DNA of 64,000 nucleotides from Arenicola marina (GCA_964019135.1 OZ025252.1:4604823-4668822); one strand, 5' to 3'; shown: positions 45,601 to 57,659, counted from the first letter of the stretch. The notes: generated by a model not told the origin, from the sequence alone. Program-made: numbers and translations.

Positions 45601-48600
45601 CTTCCTTCTTCCCCTCACCTTCACCCATCAGAGGTTCCAGGGACACGCTTCCTTCTTACCCTCACTTTCACCCATCAGAGGTTCCAGGGACACGCTTCCT
45701 TCTTCCCCTCACCTTCACCCATCAGAGGTTCCAGGGACAGGCTTCCTTCTTCCCCTCACCTTCTGCCATCAGAGGTTCCAGGGACACGCTTCCTTCTTCC
45801 CCTCACCTTCATCCATCAGAGGTTCCAGGGACACGCTTCCTTCTTCCCTTCACCTTCTCCCATCAGAGTTTTCAGGGACACGCTTCCTTCTTCCCTTCAC
45901 ATTCTCCCATCAGAGGTTCCAGGGACACGTTTCCTTCTTCCATTCACCTTCACCCATCAGAGGTTCCAGGGACAGGCTTCCTTCTTCCCCTCACCTTCTG
46001 CCGTCAGAGGTTCCAGGGACACGCTTCCTTCTTCCCCTCACCTTCACCCACCAGAGGTTCCAGGGACAGGCTTCCTTCTTCCCCTCACCTTCTGCCATCA
46101 GAGATTCCAGGGACACGCTTCCTTCTTCCCCTCACCTTCACCCATCAGAGGTTCCAGAGACACGCTTCCTTCTTCCCTTCACCTACTCACACCAGAGGTT
46201 CCAGGGACACGCTTCCTTCTTTCCCTCACCTTTTCCCATCAGAGGTTCCAGGGACAGGCTTCCTTCTTCCCCTCACCTTCTCCCACCAGAGGTTTCAGGG
46301 ACAAGCTTCCTTCTTCCCTTCACCTTCTCCCATCAGAGGTTCCAGGGACACGCTTCCTTCTTCCCTTCACCTTCTCCCACCAGAGGTTCCAGGGACACGC
46401 TTCCTTCTTCCCTTCACCTTCTCCCACCAGAGGTTCCAGAGACACGCTTCCTTCTTCCCTTCACCTTCTCCCATCAGAGGTTCCAGGGACACGCTTCCTT
46501 CTTCCCTTCACCTTCTCCCACCAGAGGTTCCAGGGACACGCTTCCTTCTTCCCTTCACCTTCTCCCATCAGAGGTTCCAGGGACACGCTTCCTTCTTCCC
46601 CTCACCTTCTCCCATCAGAGGTTCCAGGGACACGCTTCCTTCTTCCCTTCACCTTCTCCCACCAGAGGTTCCAGAGACACGCTGCCTTCTTCCCTTCACC
46701 TACTCCCACCAGAGGTTCCAGGGACACGCTTCCTTTTTCCCCTCACCTTCTCCCATCAGAGGTTCCAGGGACAGGCTTCCTTCTTCCCTTCACCTTCTCC
46801 CACCAGAGGTTCCAGGGACACGCTTCCTTCTTCCCCTCACCTTCTCCCATCAGAGGTTCCAGGGACACGCTTCCTTCTTCCCCTCACCTTCTCCCATCAG
46901 AGGTTCCAGGGACACGCTTCCTTCTTCCCCTCATCTCCCACCAGAGGTTCCAGGGACACGCCTCCTTCTTCCCCTCACCTCCCACCAGAGGTTCCAGGGA
47001 CACGCTTCCTTCTTCCCCTCACCTTCACTCATCAGAGGTTCCAGGGACAGGCTTCCTTCTTCCCCTCACCTTCTCCCACCAGAGGTTCCAGGGACAGGCT
47101 TCCTTCTTCCCCTCACCTTCTCCCACCAGAGGTTCCAGGGACACGCTTCCTTCTTCCCCTCACCTTCTCCCACCAGAGGTTCCAGGGACACGCCTCCTTT
47201 TTCCCCTCACCTTCACTCATCAGAGGTTCCAGGGACAGGCTTCCTTCTTCCCCTCACCTTCTCCCACCAGAGGTTCCAGGGACAGGCTTCCTTCTTCCCC
47301 TCACCTTCTCCCACCAGAGGTTCCAGGGACAGGCTTCCTTCTTCCCCTCACCTTCTCCCACCAGAGGTTCCAGGGACAGGCTTCCTTCTTCCCCTCACCT
47401 TCTCCCACCAGAGGTTCCTGGGACACGCTTCCTTCTTCCCCTCACCTTTTCCCACCAGAGGTTCCTGGGACACGCTTCCTTCTTCCCCTCACCTTTTCCC
47501 ACCAGAGGTTCCAGGGACACGCCTCCTTCTTCCCCTCACCTTCACTCATCAGAGGTTCCAGGGACAGGCTTCCTTCTTCCCCTCACCTTCTCCCACCAGA
47601 GGTTCCAGAGACACGCTTCCTTCTTCCCCTCACCTTCACTCATCAGAGGTTCCAGGGACAGGCTTCCTTCTTCCCCTCACCTTCTCCCACCAGAGGTTCC
47701 AGAGACACGCTTCCTTCTTCCCCTCACCTTTACCCACCAGAGGTTCCAGGGACAGGCTTCCTTCTTCCCCTCACCTTCTCCCATCAGAGGTTCCAGGGAC
47801 ACGCTTCCTTCTTCCCCTCACCTTCTCCCACCAGAGGTTCCAGGGACACCCTTCCTTCTTCCCCTCACCTTCTCCCATCAGAGGTTCCAGGGACACGCTT
47901 CCTTCTTCCCCTCACCTTCTCCCACCAGAGGTTCCAGGGACACCCTTCCTTCTTCCCCTCACCTTCTCCCACCAGAGGTTCCAGGGACACCCTTCCTTCT
48001 TCCCCTCACCTTCTCCCACCAGAGGTTCCAGGGACACCCTTCCTTCTTTCCCTCACCTTCTCCCACCAGAGGTTCCAGGGACACCCTTCCTTCTTTCCCT
48101 CACCTTCTCCCACCAGAGGTTCCAGGGACACCCTTCCTTCTTTCCCTCACCTTCTCCCACCAGAGGTTCCAGGGACACCCTTCCTTCTTCCCCTCACCTT
48201 CTCCCACCAGAGGTTCCAGAGACACGCTTCCTTCTTCCCTTCACCTTCTCCCACCAGAGGTTCCAGGGACACGCTTCCTTCTTCCCCTCACCTTCTCCCA
48301 CCAGAGGTTCCAGGGACACGCTTCCTTCTTCCCTTCACCTTCTCCCATCAGAGGTTCCAGGGACACGCTTCCTTCTTCCCCTCAACTCCCACCAGAGGTT
48401 CCAGGGACACGCTTCCTTCTTCCCTTCACCTTCTCCCACCAGAGGTTCCAGGGACAGGCTTCCTTCTTCCCCTCACCTTCTCCCATCAGAGGTTCCAGGG
48501 ACACGCTTCCTTCTTCCCCTCACCTTCACCCATCAGAGGTTCCAGGGACTCGCTTTCTTCTTCCCCTCACCTTCTCCCATCAGAGGTTCCAGGGACACGC

Positions 48601-49922
48601 TTCCTTCTTCCCCTCACCTCCCACCAGAGGTTCCAGGGACACGCTTCCTTCTTTCCCTCACCTTCACCCATCAGAGGTTCCAGGGACTCGCTTTCTTCTT
48701 CCCCTCACCTTCTCCCATCAGAGGTTCCAGGGACACGCTTCCTTCTTCCCCTCACCTCCCACCAGAGGTTCCAGGGACACGCTTCCTTCTTCCCCTCACC
48801 TTCACCCATCAGAGGTTCCAGGGACTCGCTTTCTTCTTCCCCTCACCTTCTCCCATCAGAGGTTCCAGGGACACGCTTCCTTCTTCCCCTCACCTCCCAC
48901 CAGAGGTTCCAGGGACACCCTTCCTTCTTCCCCTCACCTTCTCCCATCAGAGGTTCCAGGGACACGCTTCCTTCTTCCCCTCACCTTCTCCCACCAGAGG
49001 TTCCAGGGACACCCTTCCTTCTTCCCCTCACCTTCTCCCACCAGAGGTTCCAGGGACACCCTTCCTTCTTCCCCTCACCTTCTCCCACCAGAGGTTCCAG
49101 GGACACCCTTCCTTCTTTCCCTCACCTTCTCCCACCAGAGGTTCCAGGGACACCCTTCCTTCTTTCCCTCACCTTCTCCCACCAGAGGTTCCAGGGACAC
49201 CCTTCCTTCTTTCCCTCACCTTCTCCCACCAGAGGTTCCAGGGACACCCTTCCTTCTTCCCCTCACCTTCTCCCACCAGAGGTTCCAGAGACACGCTTCC
49301 TTCTTCCCTTCACCTTCTCCCACCAGAGGTTCCAGGGACACGCTTCCTTCTTCCCCTCACCTTCTCCCACCAGAGGTTCCAGGGACACGCTTCCTTCTTC
49401 CCTTCACCTTCTCCCATCAGAGGTTCCAGGGACACGCTTCCTTCTTCCCCTCAACTCCCACCAGAGGTTCCAGGGACACGCTTCCTTCTTCCCTTCACCT
49501 TCTCCCACCAGAGGTTCCAGGGACAGGCTTCCTTCTTCCCCTCACCTTCTCCCATCAGAGGTTCCAGGGACACGCTTCCTTCTTCCCCTCACCTTCACCC
49601 ATCAGAGGTTCCAGGGACTCGCTTTCTTCTTCCCCTCACCTTCTCCCATCAGAGGTTCCAGGGACACGCTTCCTTCTTCCCCTCACCTCCCACCAGAGGT
49701 TCCAGGGACACGCTTCCTTCTTTCCCTCACCTTTTCCCATCAGAGGTTCCAGGGAAACGCTTCCTTCTTCCCCTCACCTTCTCCCACCAGAGGTTCCAGG
49801 GACACGCTTCCTTCTTCCCCTCACCTTCTCCCACCAGAGGTTCCAGGGACACGCCTCCTTCTTCCTCTCACCTTCTCCCATCAGAGGTTCTAGGGACATG
49901 CTTCCTTCTTCCCTCTCGCCTT
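42641..49922. repeat. 47-bp minisatellite, about 155 copies, truncated by the assembly gap
   Basis: Core GAGGTTCCAGGGACACGCTT plus a CTTCCCCTCACCTTC pyrimidine tract; spacing 47 was checked at the start. Some units are 44 bp, from a short deletion. The consensus has no stop in any plus-strand frame and 47 is not divisible by 3, so frames of 2,588 and 2,199 codons run through it. A 1,069-bp block is duplicated near the right end (about 47.8-48.9 kb and 48.9-49.9 kb). Confidence 0.97.
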
Positions 49923-50122
49923 NNNNNNNNNNNNNNNNNNNNNNNNNNNNNNNNNNNNNNNNNNNNNNNNNNNNNNNNNNNNNNNNNNNNNNNNNNNNNN
50001 NNNNNNNNNNNNNNNNNNNNNNNNNNNNNNNNNNNNNNNNNNNNNNNNNNNNNNNNNNNNNNNNNNNNNNNNNNNNNNNNNNNNNNNNNNNNNNNNNNNN
50101 NNNNNNNNNNNNNNNNNNNNNN
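49923..50122. other. Assembly gap (200 N)
   Basis: Exactly 200 undetermined bases at the end of the 47-bp array; the round length suggests a gap of unknown true size. The array probably continues into it. Confidence 0.97.
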
Positions 50123-50449
50123 GCCTTACCATGCCCAGCCTGGCCCATGCCCTACCATGCCCACCCCAAACCCTCACCCCCCCCCCCACCCCCCCGCCCA
50201 CACACACACACCACACCCTGCCCATGTCCTACCATGCCCAGCCCCCCCCCCCCCCACGACCACCCTGCCCAGCCAGCCTAGCCTTGCCCAGGCGGCCCTG
50301 TCCGGCACCGGCCTGCACCGCCGCCTCCTTGATTGCTAATTATTCAGCATTATCACTGGGCTAAGGCAGCAGCCATCTAACATTGATTATAGCTTCGCCG
50401 TGCGCCCTGACACCTTCTGGCACTGGGCACTGCGGCTCCGGGTAATGCC

Positions 50450-50570
50450 GTTACGGCCGCTCCGCTGGCGGGGGCCGGGCCGGGCCGAGGGCGGGGGGCG
50501 GGGGCCGGGGCGGGGGGACCGAGAGCGGGGGCCGGGCAGGGGGGAGAGGGGGGGGGGGCGTCGAGGGTGA
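50450..50570 (+). other. Very G-rich tract with G-quadruplex potential
   Basis: Repeated runs of three or more G separated by short loops (for example GGGGGCCGGGCCGGGCCGAG) on the plus strand, in the RGS intron just after the gap. No gene is seen in it. Confidence 0.6.
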
Positions 50571-51092
50571 CTGAAGGAGGAGGAGAACCGTGAAGGAAAA
50601 TGAATTGGACCCGCAGCGGGTAGACGCAAGATAGGGAAGATATGAAGATGGAGGCAAGTGGATGGAAGTGTGTGGGGGAGGGGCGGGGGGGTGGGGTGGG
50701 TAACGCATCCATCAGCAATGAAATGTATGTAGATCCCACAAGATGCCACCCCCCCCCCCTCCCATCGCTGAATCTACCTTTACATATTTAACTATTCTTC
50801 ACCTATGTTGTTTTCCAGGGCCCGACCCCTTACTCCCTTGGCCCCCTGCCTCCAGCCCCCGTTGCCCCCCTCACCCCCCCCCCCCCTGTGTCACCCCCAC
50901 GGCCATGAATCTATGAGATAGTATGGGGCGGCCCCGTCATGCGCCGCGCCCTCCTTCAGGCCTTTTGTCTCTTGATGTAGATTGGTGTCAAGCCGACACC
51001 GGTGAGGTCGGCTGATATTGCGGCCATCCCCCGCGGGGGCTGTCCGCTTCCCCCGTCGCTGGTGTATGTCGTACGCAGATGAGATGGGGCGG

Positions 51093-52966
51093 TCTCCCAT
51101 CCACTCCTAGTCTCCCATCCACTCCCAGTCTCCCTCCAATCCACTCCCAGTCTCCCTCCCATTCACTCCCAGTCTCCCTCCCATCCACTCCCAGTCTCCC
51201 TCCCATCCACCCCCAGTCCCCCATCCACTCCCAGTCTCCCTCCCATCCGCTCCCAGTCTCCCATCCATTCCCAGTCTCCCTCCCATCCACTCCCAGTCTC
51301 CCTCCCATCCATTCCCAGTCTCCCTCCCATCCACTCCCAGTCTCCCATCCACTCCCAGTCTCCCTCCCATCCATTCCCTGTCTCCCATCTACTCCCTGTC
51401 TCCCATCCATTCCCAGTCTCCCTCCCATCCACTCCCAGTCTCCCATCTATTCCCAGTCTCCCTCCCATCCATTCCCTGTCTCACATCCACTCCCTGTCTC
51501 CCATCCACTCCCAGTCTCCCATCCACTCCCTGTCCCCCATCCACTTCCAGTCTCCATCCCATCTACTCCCAGTCTCCCATCCGCGTCCAGTCTCCCATCC
51601 ACTCCCAGTCGCTCTCCCATCCACTCCCTGTCTCCCATCCACTCCCAGTCTCCCTCCCATCCACTCCCAGTCTCCCATCCACTCCCAGTCTCCCTCCCAT
51701 CGACTCTCAGTCTCCCATCCACTCCCTGTCCCCCATCCACTCCCAGTCTCCCATCCACTCCGTCTCCCATCCACTCCCAGTCTCTCTCCCATCCACTCCC
51801 TGTCTCCCAACCACTCCCTGTCTCCCATCCACTCCCTGTCTCCCATCCACTCCCTGTCTCCCATCCACTCCCAGTCTCCCATCCACTCCCAGTCTCCCAT
51901 CCACTCCCAGTCTCCCATCCACTCGCAGTCTCCCTCCCATCCACTCCCAGTCTCCCATCCACTCCCAGTCTCCCATCCACTCCCAGTCTACCATCCACTC
52001 CCAGTCTCCCATCCACTCCCAGTCTCCCATCCACTCCCAGTCTCCCATCCACTCCCAGTCTCTCTCCCATCCACTCCCTGTCTCCCATCCACTCCCTGTC
52101 TCCCATCCACTCCCTGTCTCTCCCATCCACTCCCTGTCTCCCATCCACTCCCAGTCTCCCATCCACTCCCTGTCTCCCATCCACTCCCAGTCTCCCATCC
52201 ACTCCCTGTCTCCCATCCACTCCCAGTCTCCCTCCCATCCACTCCCTGTCTCCCATCCACTCCCAGTCTCCCATCCACTCCCAGTCTCCCATCCACTCCC
52301 AGTCTCCCATCCTCTCCCAGTCTCCCTCCCATCCACTCCCTGTCTCCCATCCACTCCCAGTCTCTCATCCACTCCCTGTCTCTCTCCCATCCACTCCCTG
52401 TCTCCCATCCACTCCCAGTCTCCCATCCACTCCCTGTCTCTCTCCCATCCACTCCGTCTCCCATCCACTCCCAGTCTCCCATCCACTCCCAGTCTCTCTC
52501 CCATCCACTCCCAGTCTCTCTCCCATCCACTCCCAGTCTCTCTCCCATCCACTCCCTGTCTCCCATCCTCTCCCTGTCTCCCATCCACTCCCAGTCTCCC
52601 ATCCACTCCCTGTCTCCCATCCACTCCCAGTCTCCCTCCCATCCACTCCCTGTCTCCCATCCACTCCCAGTCTCCCATCCTCTCCCAGTCTCCCTCCCAT
52701 CCACTCCCTGTCTCCCATCCACTCCCTGTCTCCCATCCACTCCCAGTCTCCCATCCACTCCCTGTCTCTCTCCCATCCACTCCCCGTCTCCCATCCACTC
52801 CCAGTCTCTCTCCCATCAACTCCGTCTCCCATCCACTCCCAGTCTCTCTCCCATCAACTCCGTCTCCCATCCACTCCCAGTCTCCCATTCACCCCCAGTC
52901 TCCCATCCACTCCCAGTCTCCCTCCCATCCACCCCCAGTCTCCCTCCCATCCACTCCCAGCTTCCC
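51093..52966. repeat. 18-bp minisatellite, about 100 copies
   Basis: Unit CTCCCATCCACTCCCAGT with 22-bp and 20-bp length variants, over nearly 1.9 kb. Frames of 638 (plus) and several hundred (minus) codons are artefacts of the 18-bp period. Confidence 0.97.
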
Positions 52967-53386
52967 GGCCTCTCTATGGACTGCCCAACATCTAAAGCGC
53001 CTATCGTGTAAACCGCCGAGGCTCTAAAACGCCGAGGCTCTAAACCGTCCACGATCTAAACCGCCCAGTATCTACCGCTTTCTTAACGGCGCGGCTTCTA
53101 ACTGCCCAGCGCTCTTTCAGAATTATACCTCCAAGCATCCATCACCCCCCTCTCCCCCACCCCACGAACCCCAAACTCCTTGGCGGCCAACCTCCTAAAC
53201 ACACACCACAAAGCGAATTCGGTACGGCGCGCTGATTTTGCGTGCTCGCTGACCAGTTGAGGGATCGATTCCCCTGAGAGTGAATCTATGAGGATTCGTG
53301 AAGCTACTTTCACGGCCCCTTGGCCGCGCCGAACCACGCCGGGCCAGTCCTCGAACCACTGCCCCGTACCAGATGGCATTGGCTTG

Positions 53387-53648
53387 GTTTAGTTGGTTGT
53401 ATATTCAGGACGCTTTAACCCCTTTTGGTCATATCGCGTCAATGGGAGATAGAACAGAGAGTGGAGCCATGTCGCCGGGTCAACCCCTACTCTTCGCAAA
53501 CAAGGACATAGGATCTTTATCCTGCGACCACACAGACATGGCCACAGCGGGGCTCGAACCATCGATCCACGTGCCGTTAGGCTCTCAGGTGGCCATGCAG
53601 AACACTCAAGGCGAGCGCTCTAGCCGACTGAGCTACCGGGCCGGCCCC
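53387..53648 (-). mobile_element. SINE family A, full-length copy in the RGS intron
   Basis: Full SINE with tRNA-like head ending at 53648, flanked by 8-bp direct repeats TTGGCTTG (53379-53386 and 53649-53656). A small insertion (about 4 bases) lies in the spacer between A and B boxes compared with the other copies. Confidence 0.88.
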
Positions 53649-53934
53649 TTGGCTTGAGGAGACGAGACTCCACGGCGCGGTCAGGCCGGGAGGCTGGCTG
53701 TCCAGGCCACGGCTGACGGGTGGCTGTCCTTGTCTGTTACCGTCATGTACGGCGACCTGCCTCACATGTGTTCCCATACGACTTAGAGGAGGTGTGTGGG
53801 GGGGGGGGCGGTACTGGAGAGGGGATCTCGCGACGATGTCCAGACTGACTTCCGGCATCGAAAGAGTGTCTTCACTAATCTTCTGATATGAACAATCAAT
53901 TAAGAAATAACCCTTTTTGTTCTGGATGAGGGGT

Positions 53935-54472
53935 GTCCGGCCCCGCCAGTTGGTGACGGGTGAGGGGGGCCGGGGTGTCCGACCCCCAGTGGGTGACGTG
54001 TGAGGGGTGCCGGGATGTCCGGCCCCCAGTGCGTGGGGGGGAACCGGGGTGTCCGGCCCCTAGAGGGTGACGGGTGAGGGGGGCCGCGGTGCCCGGCCCC
54101 CAGTGGGTCAACGGTGACGGGTGAGGGGGGCCGCGGTGTCCGGCCCCCAGTGGGTGACGGGTAAGGGGGCCGGGGCGTCCGGCCCCCAGTGGGTGACGGG
54201 TGAGGGGAGCGGGACCGGGTTGTCCGGCCCCCCCTCCACTGGGTGACGGGTCATGGGGGGGGGAGGGGGGCAGAACCGGGGTGTCCGCCCCCCCCCACTC
54301 CACTGAGTGACGGGTAAGGGAGGGTGAGCAGGACCGGGGTGTCCGCCCACCCCCCTCCACTGGGTGACGGGTCATGGGGGGGGGGGGAGGGTGGCAGAAC
54401 CGGGGTGTCCGCCCCCCCCCCCCTCCACTGGGTGACGGGTCATGGGGGGGGGGCAGGACCGGGGTGTCTGCG
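53935..54472. repeat. About 40-bp G-rich minisatellite
   Basis: About twelve imperfect copies around GGGTGACGGGTGAGGGGG and CCGGGGTGTCCGGCCCCC; the interior grows homopolymer G and C runs toward the right. Confidence 0.88.
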
Positions 54473-55233
54473 AGGCGTGCGAACGTCGGTCGCGGCGTCA
54501 GCGCAGAAATCAAATTATCAATATTTGAACGGCCAGTGTGGCAGGTGGACTGTCGTAATTGCGTGTTGGTGCCCTATTCATCCGACAGCGGCTTGGTATT
54601 AAATAACGATGGGGGTCGGGGTCCTAGGAGGGAAGGGTCGGGCGGAGGGTCTGCCAGCCTGCCCCAGTTGTCCACCCAGTCGTCCAGAATCGCTTTGTGA
54701 CCGGGGTCAAGGGGAATCGCCTTACACGGTCTTCATTCCCTGACCATCATAGTGTTTGTCATGATACTAATAAACCGACCGGCCCGATCTGTGTTGATCC
54801 AGCCATAGCGGGTGGGTGGATGGGAGGAATGGGGTGGGGGGCGGAGGGGGGGGGGCCCTTTGACCTTCACCCCGAGGCCCGCCCCTCTTGTCCGCCCCGG
54901 CTCTCGGCGGCCCCGGATGTTGTGGCACGCTCGCCATGAAGTGGCCAGTTGCCCACACAATCAGGCTCTGTACAATGGTGACTCGAGGAAGACATGTTGT
55001 CTGAAGCCATTGACACGGATGACTCGTCCTTGTCATGCCGTTAATTGTTAATGGCAGCTAATTGAACATGTGTACGTACATAATGTAACATTGTATATGC
55101 GACCGATCGTGACCAGAAGATTAACGTGTGTTTATCTATCGGGACTATTCATTCTTTTCAAATGACATCAACGTTTAGGAATTTAACTATTGGTTTGATT
55201 GAATCATGCTTTTTACAGATGTCAGGGACCGCC

Positions 55234-55605
55234 TCAATGGTCTGATGGTTAGCGCATTCCGCTTTGTATGTTTAGATCTGCCAGGCCAGCGATCGTGCCC
55301 GAGTTCGGGAGGGGTGGGGGGGGGGGGGGGAGGGGCAGGTCGTTGGGGGTTCACGCTCCAATATCCGTAATGGATGAGGATCCCAGGTCTTTCTTCGGGA
55401 AGAGTGGGGGGTTAACCCCGGGACATGGCTCCTCTTCACCCTCGATCCTCCCAGCTGACGCGATGTCAGGGGCAGGTCGTTGGGGGTTCACGCTCCAATA
55501 TCCGTAATGGATGAGGATCCCAGGTCTTTCTTCGGGAAGAGTAGGGGGTTAACCCCGGGACATGGCTCCTCTCCACCCTCGATCCTCCCAGCTGACGCGA
55601 TGTCA
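55234..55605 (+). mobile_element. SINE with a different tRNA-like head but the family A core, body tandemly doubled
   Basis: The head (GATGGTTAGCGC and CCCGAGTTCGGG boxes) differs from family A, but the body shares the palindromic GGGGTTAACCCCGGGACAT block and the GCTGACGCGATGTCA tail. The body occurs twice in tandem, 137 bp each (55332-55468 and 55469-55605), with very few differences, so the duplication is recent. Confidence 0.72.
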
Positions 55606-55620
55606 ACCCGACCCAAGTTA

Positions 55621-55628
55621 TGACGTCA
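55621..55628. promoter_or_regulatory. CRE-like octamer TGACGTCA
   Basis: Perfect palindromic CREB/ATF site in the single-copy island just after the doubled SINE, in the RGS intron. Chance occurrence is possible. Confidence 0.25.
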
Positions 55629-56194
55629 CCTGATTGCTCTGTACCCATGTCCAACATAGATGTCGATGATGACTGGCGTGTAGGGGGCCACCCGGGTACG
55701 GGGTACCATAAGTACAATTAGGCGTGGCTGATGGCGGCCTCGCTTATGGTTTCACCTCGGGGTGGGTGCTAGCTGGGCCATCACTCATCAGCCCCCTGTA
55801 CTGAGGACTGGTGACCGGGGGGGCCTGGCCCGCTGTCATCTCCCCGAGAAGCTGACGCTGATGATGTCGTGTGTTATGTACATATATATATATATATATA
55901 TATCACTTGTTCCCTCCCACGTGTTCCCGATTCTCACCGGTGTCGCTTTCTCTCTGGTATATCTAGGAGGTTGCGTGGTGGATTGCCTACTTGCTCATTA
56001 CACCCGTCATAAATGTTTTAAGAATTGCGCCCCCGACTCTCGAGTTAATTCCCCCAATCTGAGGAGAAAAGCCTTGGGGTGAAAGCTATGTCAACCGCTT
56101 TATTGTCGGTCTGTCCTTGGCCCTTGCAGCTGTAAGTGACGGCGTATGCGACTTGCCGGGTGATGGGGAAATGGCCTGATGTGTGTTGGTGTGT

Positions 56195-56620
56195 GTGTTG
56201 ATGTGTGCTGTGCTGGACTAGGGACATTGTCTGATATGGGGACATAGTCTCATATGTAATTGGGAATGGTGTCTTGGACTGGGGGCATAGTCTGATATGG
56301 GGACATAGTCTCATATGTAATTGGGAATGGTGTCTTGGACTGGGGGCATAGTCTGATATGGGGACATAGTCTCATATGTAATTGGGAATGGTGTCTTGGA
56401 CTGGGGGCATAGTCTGATATGGGGACATAGTCTCATATGTAATTGGAAATGGTGTCTTGGACTGGGGGCATAGTCTGATATGGGGACATAGTCTCATTAG
56501 TAGTTGGGAATGGTGTCTTGGACTGGGGACATGGTCTGATATGTAATTGGGAATGGTGTCCTGCGCTGGGGACGTGGTCTGATATGGGGACATGGTCTGA
56601 TATATATGTAATGGCGAATG
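56195..56620. repeat. 61-bp minisatellite
   Basis: About six copies with GACATAGTCTCATATG and GGAATGGTGTCTTGGACTGG; spacing 61 checked at 56241 and 56302. Degenerate at both ends. Confidence 0.9.
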
Positions 56621-56689
56621 GTCTGTAATGAAGTGGCGCTCTGGGGATATTCTTCAACTGTTTCCCTTATTTTAACGCCAGATCTCGCC

Positions 56690-57265
56690 GGCCTGATGTT
56701 GAAGCCTGATGTTGAAGCCTCATGTTGAAGCCCCATGTTAAAGCCTCATGTTAAAGCCTCATGTTAAAGTCTGATGTTGAAGTCTGATGTTAAAGCCTGA
56801 TGTTGAAGCCTGATATTAAAGTCGGATGTTAAAACCTGATGTTAAAGCCTGATGTTAAAGCCTGATGTTAAAGCCGGATGTTAAAGCCTGATGTTAAAGC
56901 CGGATGTTAAAGCCTGATGTTAAAACCTGATGTTGAAGCCTGATTTTAAAACCTGATGTTGAAGCCTGATGTTGAAGCCTCATGTTGAAGCCCCATGTTA
57001 AAGCCTCATGTTAAAGCCTCATGTTAAAGCCTGATGTTGAAGTCTGATGTTAAAGCCTGATGTTGAAGCCTGATGTTAAAGCCGGATGTTAAAACCTGAT
57101 GTTAAAGCCTGATGTTAAAGCCTGATGTTAAAGCCGGATGTTAAAGCCTGATGTTAAAACCTGATGTTGAAGCCTGATTTTAAAACCTGATGTTGAAGCC
57201 TGATGTTGAAGCCTGATGTTAAAACCTGATGTTAAAACCTGATGTTGAAGCCTGATGTTAAAGCC
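56690..57265. repeat. 13-bp array with 260-bp higher-order repeat
   Basis: About 44 copies of AAGCCTGATGTTA/G. A distinctive variant run (CATGTTGAAGCCCCATGTTA) occurs at 56720 and again 260 bp (20 units) later, so the array grew partly by block duplication. Confidence 0.93.
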
Positions 57266-57371
57266 TGTTTACATATCCGAGTCATAATGTGTTTCTCGCC
57301 GTTCTGGTTTATCGCCCTATTCTTCCCGGATATCTCGAGCGACACGTGCGCGCGTCTGCCGTGCCTCGCCT

Positions 57372-57385
57372 GTCGCCATGGTAAC
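57372..57385. promoter_or_regulatory. RFX X-box-like palindrome
   Basis: GTCGCCATGGTAAC fits the RFX consensus (GTNRCC, short spacer, RGYAAC). It lies in a CpG-rich single-copy island (57290-57440) between the 13-bp and 36-bp arrays. Confidence 0.35.
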
Positions 57386-57659
57386 GACCGTGCACGGAGG
57401 GCTCGCGATCTCCGCGGCTCTCCACACACACAGCACTTGGGTGAGAGAGGTGGGGGAGGGGGGGGGGGGGCGAGCGGCTGGTCTCTTCCCGTCCAGCAAG
57501 GCCATGGATATGTGTCGCCGCCTATGTCCTTACGGTGAGTGGGGGTGTGAAGGTGGGGTGGGGGGGGGGGGGGGTTGTCGCGGCGTGAGGGCCGCTGAGC
57601 GAGCCAACGGTCGTCGTGATGGGAGAGACAGGGGGGGGGGGACACTTCCGGTCAACATT

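Noticed and set aside
43682-50281. 2,199-codon open reading frame
   Set aside because: Same minisatellite in another phase.
42573-50339. 2,588-codon open reading frame
   Set aside because: It is a stop-free 47-bp minisatellite read across an N gap, with no start context, no domain and two equally open alternative frames.
51079-52995. 638-codon Ser/His/Pro-rich frame and long minus frames
   Set aside because: 18-bp repeat gives a 6-residue period on both strands; not a gene.
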